Below, in pieces: positions 58,801-64,000 of a stretch of DNA of 64,000 bases (positions are counted from its first letter, which is position 1; each line of letters starts with the position of its first letter). The stretch covers positions 124,001-188,000 of the forward strand of contig JASANG010004020.1 of the NCBI GenBank assembly GCA_030248215.1, read 5' to 3'. The translations under genes and the position numbers were made by a program. Origin of the DNA: Enoplolaimus lenunculus (lineage: Eukaryota; Nematoda; Enoplea; Enoplida; Thoracostomopsidae). Under the pieces are notes generated by a model that saw only the letters and a program-made list of their open reading frames with translations, did no database searches and had not been told where the DNA came from.

Positions 58801-58927
58801 TCGTACAGGAACCGCTACTGGTGATGCAATGCCTCCTGTTATTTCTCAAATTTCAAATTTATCAAATGCCATTAGTATGGTTCCACAGACGAGCGTTCTG
58901 GATTCCATTACTCATTGTGTCACATAA
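52801..58927 (+). CDS. ZF-D: four-finger C2H2 protein with LR..WF N-terminal motif
   Basis: Four exons, 52801-53719, 54713-55917, 57275-58198 and 58448-58927; intron phases 1, 0 and 0; about 1175 aa. A Thr-rich, then Asn-rich leader precedes the shared motif at residues 90-106 (E90, L94-R95, W101, L104), here WF instead of WC. Exon 2 has a long Asn run, a Gly/Ser patch and a helical segment LPANERLLAQHLAAAW. Exon 3 carries fingers CLIC/CPQC, a long disordered part and a basic KKKRKTPVRR near its end that looks like a nuclear signal. Exon 4 carries fingers CLFC/CREC, the second with an FGRKD helix start. If the last intron is retained, a stop follows four codons after the junction, leaving a two-finger form. 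Likely a nuclear DNA-binding protein; the targets are unknown. Confidence 0.82.
53913..54045. mobile_element. hAT-like MITE, family 2, 133 bp, in ZF-D intron 1
   Basis: It begins CAGGGTGCAAAGCGGAACC and ends CCGATTGCACCGTG; 8-bp flanks GGGTGGAA and GAGTGGAG match at 6 of 8 positions. This is a strongly shortened version of 5047-5503. Confidence 0.65.
54263..54547. mobile_element. hAT-like MITE, family 1, in ZF-D intron 1
   Basis: It begins CAGGGTGCAAC and ends with CACCCTG; the flanks TTCAGCAC and TCCAGCAC match at 7 of 8 positions. The interior resembles 33114-33527. It ends about 165 bases before the exon-2 acceptor. Confidence 0.75.
56460..56585. repeat. Decayed fragment of the CACGTG MITE family in ZF-D intron 2
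   Basis: The motifs GCAGTTGCAAGTTGTAGC and ACAGCTGCGAGTTCTCG match the subterminal parts of 26714-27470 and 50215-50490. No termini remain. Confidence 0.4.
57275..58198 (+). CDS. ZF-D exon 3: first C2H2 finger pair
   Basis: The acceptor ACCATTTCAG ends at 57274. The exon opens AALKRENVWSRYVSDDNT, then CLIC-X12-H-X3-H and CPQC-X12-H-X4-H. A disordered, Asn-rich segment and a poly-Gly patch follow, before KKKRKTP and a phase-0 donor. Confidence 0.85.
58448..58927 (+). CDS. ZF-D exon 4: second C2H2 finger pair
   Basis: The acceptor TGAATTTTTAG ends at 58447. The exon opens MPCRFSSEYGKYISLDNM, then CLFC-X12-H-X3-H and CREC-X12-H-X4-H, a Ser/Ala-rich tail and a TAA stop at 58925-58927. The first finger matches that of exon 3 closely, including the ALRHVKLH / AKRHVKLH end. 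Confidence 0.85.
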   Translation: MPCRFSSEYGKYISLDNMCLFCDKKFTERGNALRHVKLHMNGRQHVCRECGKAFGRKDVMETHLKGVHGMTDPEAISAASATQIDLFAAKNMGIGNTLVSDGMSLDQAVGKSPNMFRVRTGTATGDAMPPVISQISNLSNAISMVPQTSVLDSITHCVT

Positions 58928-58954
58928 TTTATGTTTATTTTGTTCAATGGAAAA

Positions 58955-59065
58955 ATTGTAACGAATTCGGCACGCGGGCTCAAGGTTTAGGGCGAAGCCG
59001 GGACCGGCCCGTTTTGGCTCACGGTCGTGATCCAGGTCGGTTTGAACCCTTGATCTATCAACCTT
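58955..59065. repeat. GC-rich insert in the ZF-D 3' flank, possibly SINE-related
   Basis: About 100 bp of GC-rich sequence interrupts AT-rich flank directly after the stop codon of ZF-D. It contains GGTTTGAACCC, which resembles an RNA polymerase III B box. No second copy is seen in the window. Confidence 0.25.
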
Positions 59066-62000
59066 TTACAACATCACACATTCATTGTAATTTGTCAACC
59101 TTTCGATTGGATGAAACTAAATTTACCAATTAAACTTGAATACAGAAACGTTGGATTAAAGCTTAGGCAAACTTGAGACAAATATTAACATTTTGAATAA
59201 ACACTGGAACTAATCGTAAAATATACATTTGTGGCCAACTCTAAAAGACGGGCGGATTATTCCACAACTGAAATAAATTATAAATGTGAGTGCTTGTTTA
59301 CGTCGTTATATGTTTGCCCTGTATGCACCAAATGAACAGTTGTATTTTGATGTATTGTGCATTTTGCTTCATTTGCTAATTTAGAATACACTAAACCGAG
59401 TTGTAACGAAATGAAGCATCGAGTTTAGCCAATCACAATTGAATATTGCGAACCAAAATTATTTTAGCTGTTTTCGCTCATAAACAATTCAAACTTGAAT
59501 TATATTAAGTCGTAGTGTTTGTGTGGTGGTACGTGGTAAAAGTACAGGGCTGACAGGTTACCGTTCAACATATATAGCAACTTAACAAAATGCCTGCCAC
59601 TGTAAAATATATTCCTTAGATGTGGTCACGTATCAAACTTTATTATTGTTAATTGTATCAAAATTAATAATTGTTATATAATATTTTCAAGCAAAATAGT
59701 AAAAACAACACATTTATAATTAGTGAAAATGTGCAAATGGATTCATTGTTTTTGTTTGACGTTTATTCTAAAAAATACATGAAAATATTTACTCTAAGAT
59801 CATCTGAAACTGAAAAAACATTACGTGATTTATGCAAGTTTGTCGTTCAGATACGTAAACCCACTCAAACTGAAAAAAATGAGTTCAAATGAACGTCTAA
59901 AGTTGTGTTGGCCATTGATATGCGTGTTTTAGTTTTTAAATATAGACAGATTTCCCGGGGCCGGCACCAACCGAGGCCACGTTAGAACACGGAAAGATAA
60001 CTATCAACATGAGCACGATATACATAGTACGTATATGATGGCTAACAGTGGGAAAATAACAATCTATACTGTATATACAGGAAATTGTGGGAAAATAGAA
60101 AACACCGAGTACAGTAATTTGTGGAGATTTTCGTGTTTCAAACGAGAACCGGGCGCGATAGAATTGTTTTTAAGTTAACTGAGGTTTGTATATAAAAACT
60201 GGCCCCGGTTTGGTCCCGGTACAAACATGTTGGCCTCGGCCTCGGATAACAATTACAGTTTGTTATGTTATCAGCAGAAAATTGTGGGTAAATTATTGTC
60301 GTTACGTTTGCTATCGCTTACGAAAAAAGCCATCCGTATGGACACTTGTAATTAGAGCACAACCGGATGTCGCACAGCTGAAGATCTGTCTTTGGCTCCG
60401 GTAAAAAATCAACCTTTGATTTTAGCAGTAATTTTGTCGTAGATTCCGTTAACTTTCAAGTTGGGTCGTTTTGATAAATGAGTCGGGAAATTTTCAAATT
60501 GTAATTTATCGAAATGTCTCAAAAATGACGATGAAAACAACTTTTTTGACCACAGTGACCGAGTTGTTATAATTTAGAGAATATTTCATTTTAGCCAACT
60601 CAATTTGTATCATCGTTTGTTATCAAGTGTCAACAATGATAGTTTCTAGTGCCTATTGCAATAATTAGTGTCATTGTTTTCAAGTCATTCAGTAACATTG
60701 TTTGTGTGTGAGTTATGATGTTTGAATGTCACGACAATTGTCGCCAAACAACTCGCCTAACGATAACTCGTCAACCGACAGTTTGTAATGTGAAATGTTA
60801 CCGACTCGACAATTCGTCGCCCGTCATTATGCTTGGGTTTATGTTTAGGCTTAGGATTATGCTCACAATTATACTTAGTTTTATTGATAGGCTTTACAAC
60901 ATTTTTGGGCGACAGGCTGTCTGGTGTTAAATTGTCAGTATGTTGTTGATATGTTTGATGTTTCATGTAGCAATATTTTTACTTTTTATTATTTTATATA
61001 CTCAATATTCATGTATTGGTGTTCAATTTGTAACGTCGAGTTCATCCCATTGCATTTTCATTGCGTGACTTTATTAACCAATTATTCGCATATAAATATT
61101 AATCTTTCTTCATTGTCAGTGTCACACATGAATGTGTCGTGTGGTTTAGTGTCTAAAACCCTTTTTTCGTCGTTGTCCAGCCGTTTCAGTAGTTTTTAAG
61201 TTTACGTAAAAAACTCATTCGAAATTTTTATTAAACGAGACCCTGTTTCCAAAACGCTAGAAAGTTGCTGGCTGCTGCGCACTGAGCTATTTTCTACATT
61301 ACCACTTATTTATCACTGAACAGTAAAGACGCGACTGTTTTAAAGTTATTATTCATGATAACCAAAATCACAGGCTGGCTGATCCTTTTATTCCCAATGG
61401 AAAATTCCTTATTTGTTTGCGTTTGCATGTTAGTCGTTTCTTTGTGTATATATTATTGTAAGTTGGGCGGAAGGCATTAAATGTTTGCATACTTTATGTA
61501 CCTGGCAACCTTAATGATTATTGATATTATAATTAATTTTTCTATCGTTTCGATTGTCATTATAAATCAACCGAAATTACAGCAGTTGTAGCTTACATTC
61601 ATACCTAAAAACTTGGGAGAATTTTTTGGGTTTTTTCTGTTATCAACCAGTGGCGCCGTTTGTTCAGAAATGGTTGGACAAAGTTTTTTTTGCAAATTTG
61701 GATTTGTCATAATGACAGCGACCGATATTAATTGTCTGTATATCGGTAGGAATACTTATTAATGGTACGCTTATTACACGAGCTATAAAATTACAAACCT
61801 GATTTGAGCCTGTTTATCAGTTGGTTAACTTCTTCCAGCAACATTGTCTTAGGAAAAAACTCTTCATTAACTCTTATCCACAAGCGCAAACCAGCCAATT
61901 ATACTACAATACGGGATATATTAATGCTGGCGCCAGGATGGAATTTCTACTGGAGCCTGTGACATGGCATAAATCCGGTAACAACTGTTGCCAATTGATA

Positions 62001-62286
62001 TTAGTATTACTGTAGGAATGTCTTTTCTCTGCTAAATAAACATGTATTGTTGTGAAATGATACATTTAATTTAAATAAGAAATGTTTCGAGTTTACTAAA
62101 ACTAAAGGAAGGATGTTTAAAAATGGACTCTGACAAATAAGCGAACGCATCTTCTTTATTCAGTCTGTATGCGTATTTTTTGGTTTTATGGTATCCTTAA
62201 TCTGTATATTGTGTGTTAATTTCATATTACTAACAGTTGCAAGTGTATAGCTATATTTTAATTAGCATTATGCGTTCACTTAAAAT
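59066..62286. other. Intergenic stretch, no gene recognised
   Basis: AATAAA at 59196-59201 could end the ZF-D transcript. Around 60355-60410 and 59950-60240 there are degenerate CCGG-type motifs. A single TTAGGC-like motif lies near 60840-60860. The ORFs carry no recognisable domain. Confidence 0.35.
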
Positions 62287-62702
62287 TAGGGTGCGACCGA
62301 ATATTTATTTACCGGAACCGGATACCGATATTGATTTGTTAATCGGAACAGGAACCGTGTACCGGATATTGTACATGTTAAAATTTAAATAACTTATTTT
62401 TTCGCAGTGTGCTCAGGGTTTTCGTCTGTTATAAAGTTCATAATTTCTGCTGATAAACTGAAATTTATTTAATGCAAAAATGCATTTAACTCTCGCTCGC
62501 TTACATAAGTTAAAAGTAGTTGAAACGTATAATCGCAGCAAAATATTAAAGTCGCTCACTTGTAAAAAGCTGTTTTCTGCTGTTCGGCACCACACTCGTA
62601 AATATCCGGTATTCGGTAGGTTTATAGCGGATACGGGAACCGGATTCGCATATCAGTTTTTGCCGGATATTAAACCGGAACCAGATGTCCGGTTGCACCC
62701 TG
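62287..62702. mobile_element. hAT-like MITE, family 3, with perfect duplication
   Basis: 416 bp, beginning TAGGGTGCGACCGAATAT and ending ATGTCCGGTTGCACCCTG. It is flanked by a perfect 8-bp duplication, CTTAAAAT, at 62279-62286 and 62703-62710. Subterminal regions repeat CCGGAACCGGATAC-like motifs. Confidence 0.85.
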
Positions 62703-62710
62703 CTTAAAAT

Positions 62711-64000
62711 ATCAGTATCTTAACGTCATAAAGTTGCCATATTCACATGTAGTGAATCTACAGTTTTTCGATACTGCTATCTCACAGTTATTGGTTAAAA
62801 TTTTCAATACTGTAATAACCCAAATAAGACAGGATCCCAATTTTGAATCCGAATCAATAAGAGTCTGTATTTCTAATTAGAGTCCGTTAGTGGATAAAGT
62901 CCATAAGTCTTAAATTTAGCGTCCATAAACGAGATGTAAGCAGAAGATTAGCGTTGGACGGGTAAAATTGCAGAATACATATCTGATTCAACAATTTTGT
63001 ACGGAAACGCAAATTTCACACTGGAAGCCAACTTTTATAAATATATCAACGGCACAACCTGTGGTTGCACCCATATAAATGTATATGGTTTTGCAATGTA
63101 ACTTGCGTTATTCTTCTTGTATCGTCATTACACAATTAGGCTTGTATGTCGTTACTTTTGTTGGAAACTGCAGTTTCGAGCTGCTTAAGCCACAGCTCAA
63201 TTTGCCATCGGATGCCGTTGCATACAAATTTGCGTCTGTCAGTAGAAATGTATTGTTTCATGGTAGTCTGTCTTACTGAATGTATTCGTGTATGTTCAGT
63301 GTTTAATTCACAATCACATAAATAAAATTCAGCTTTAAACTTGGTTTGATAATTTTCAATGAGTGTGAATCGTGTTTCATTGCTGTGTTTTGTGTTTGAA
63401 TTTTAGAAAATGTTTAGACATGGCCGGGAAAATGGTGGCCAGGTCTAACGTCCCTTTATGGTGAAACTCGGTTTTCGTTTCGGTTGCGGAAATAAGCCCA
63501 TGTTTCTTTTAGGACCATCCTGTATGAAGTTTATCCGCGGACACAAACAGGCCCCGAGTGCAACAGTAATTATTCCTTCTTTATTGCCTCTCAGAGTGCC
63601 TGTATGATAGCGATGGTTTCTCGATTGAAATTTATATTTCCGGTTGGTTGTAAAAGCCTCTTTTGGTGTGGGCCCAGATTCCCAGGGCCCCGTTTAACTT
63701 AGCTGCGTTGAGACGGCCCGGAAAACTTCTAAGTATATGTTTTTGCTGAGACAGCGTATACAGTTTTGAAAGATATCAGTTCAGGCTGTAAATACATAGT
63801 AAAAATAACGGAAACGGATAGTGATCAAAATCGGCAAACGGATTTTTAGAGTATAAAAGTTTCAAAGATGTTTATTTTTTTGTTAACAGAATTGAGGCGT
63901 ACGAATATTAACTGGACTTTGTAAAATTTTATAGAAAAAATGGCGGATTCATTTTACTTTTTGAGATTTTCGATGGATTCAATTTTTTTATTTTAAACAA
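62711..64000. other. Right end of window, no gene recognised
   Basis: The segment 62815-62940 (AGAGTCTGTATTTCTAATTAG, AGTCCGTTAGTGG) resembles, in inverse sense, the stretch at about 21600-21740 (ATGGACTCTAATTAGGG). It may be another dispersed repeat. No coding exon is supported. Confidence 0.3.

Noticed and set aside
58963-58974. Cloning adaptor contamination (GAATTCGGCACG resembles an EcoRI cDNA adaptor)
   Set aside because: The match breaks after 12 bases, and the flanking sequence continues as genomic DNA without a vector signature.

Overview
Eukaryotic, AT-rich, intron-rich and repeat-rich genomic DNA, most likely from an invertebrate animal. Short acceptors of the form TTTTCAG or TTTTAG and interstitial TTAGGC-type motifs (the nematode telomere unit) fit a nematode with a repeat-rich genome. 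That assignment is inference, and no sequence here fixes the species.

Layout. (1) 497-9731, minus strand: a complete 11-exon gene for ER mannosyl-oligosaccharide glucosidase (glucosidase I, MOGS, family GH63), 841 codons, with all intron phases consistent. (2) 9.7-14.7 kb: repeat debris and a GC-richer block bounded by two copies of a tRNA-like SINE. (3) 14.7-58.9 kb, plus strand: four tandem genes (called ZF-A to ZF-D here), all in the same orientation. Each opens with a long low-complexity exon carrying the same short N-terminal motif, E-[IMV]-x2-L-R-x3-x2-W-[CF]-x2-L. Each ends in one exon (ZF-A, B, C) or two exons (ZF-D) that encode a pair of C2H2 zinc fingers. Nearly all introns are phase 0. 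I do not recognise the N-terminal motif. The finger pairs resemble those in the interchangeable 3' exons of insect BTB-ZF loci such as tramtrack, broad and lola, but no BTB domain is visible. (4) 58.9-64 kb: no gene recognised.

Between and inside the genes lies a dense set of short non-autonomous DNA transposons. Several have ends CAGGGTG...CACCCTG and 8-bp target-site duplications that can be read directly, which marks them as hAT-like MITEs. The families share this frame but differ in a roughly 6-bp motif iterated inside both ends (CCGGTT, CGGAAT, CCGGATAT, GGATCC, CCGATA and others). Other repeats are a MITE family with TTAGGC-like tracts, a family with CACGTG-rich ends, a dimeric satellite of about 175 + 150 bp, and a complex inverted and tandem block at 36-38.3 kb.

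The best candidate for an undescribed system is the tandem ZF-A to ZF-D cluster. It is either a lineage-specific transcription-factor family or one complex locus in which phase-0 exons can be exchanged by alternative splicing.
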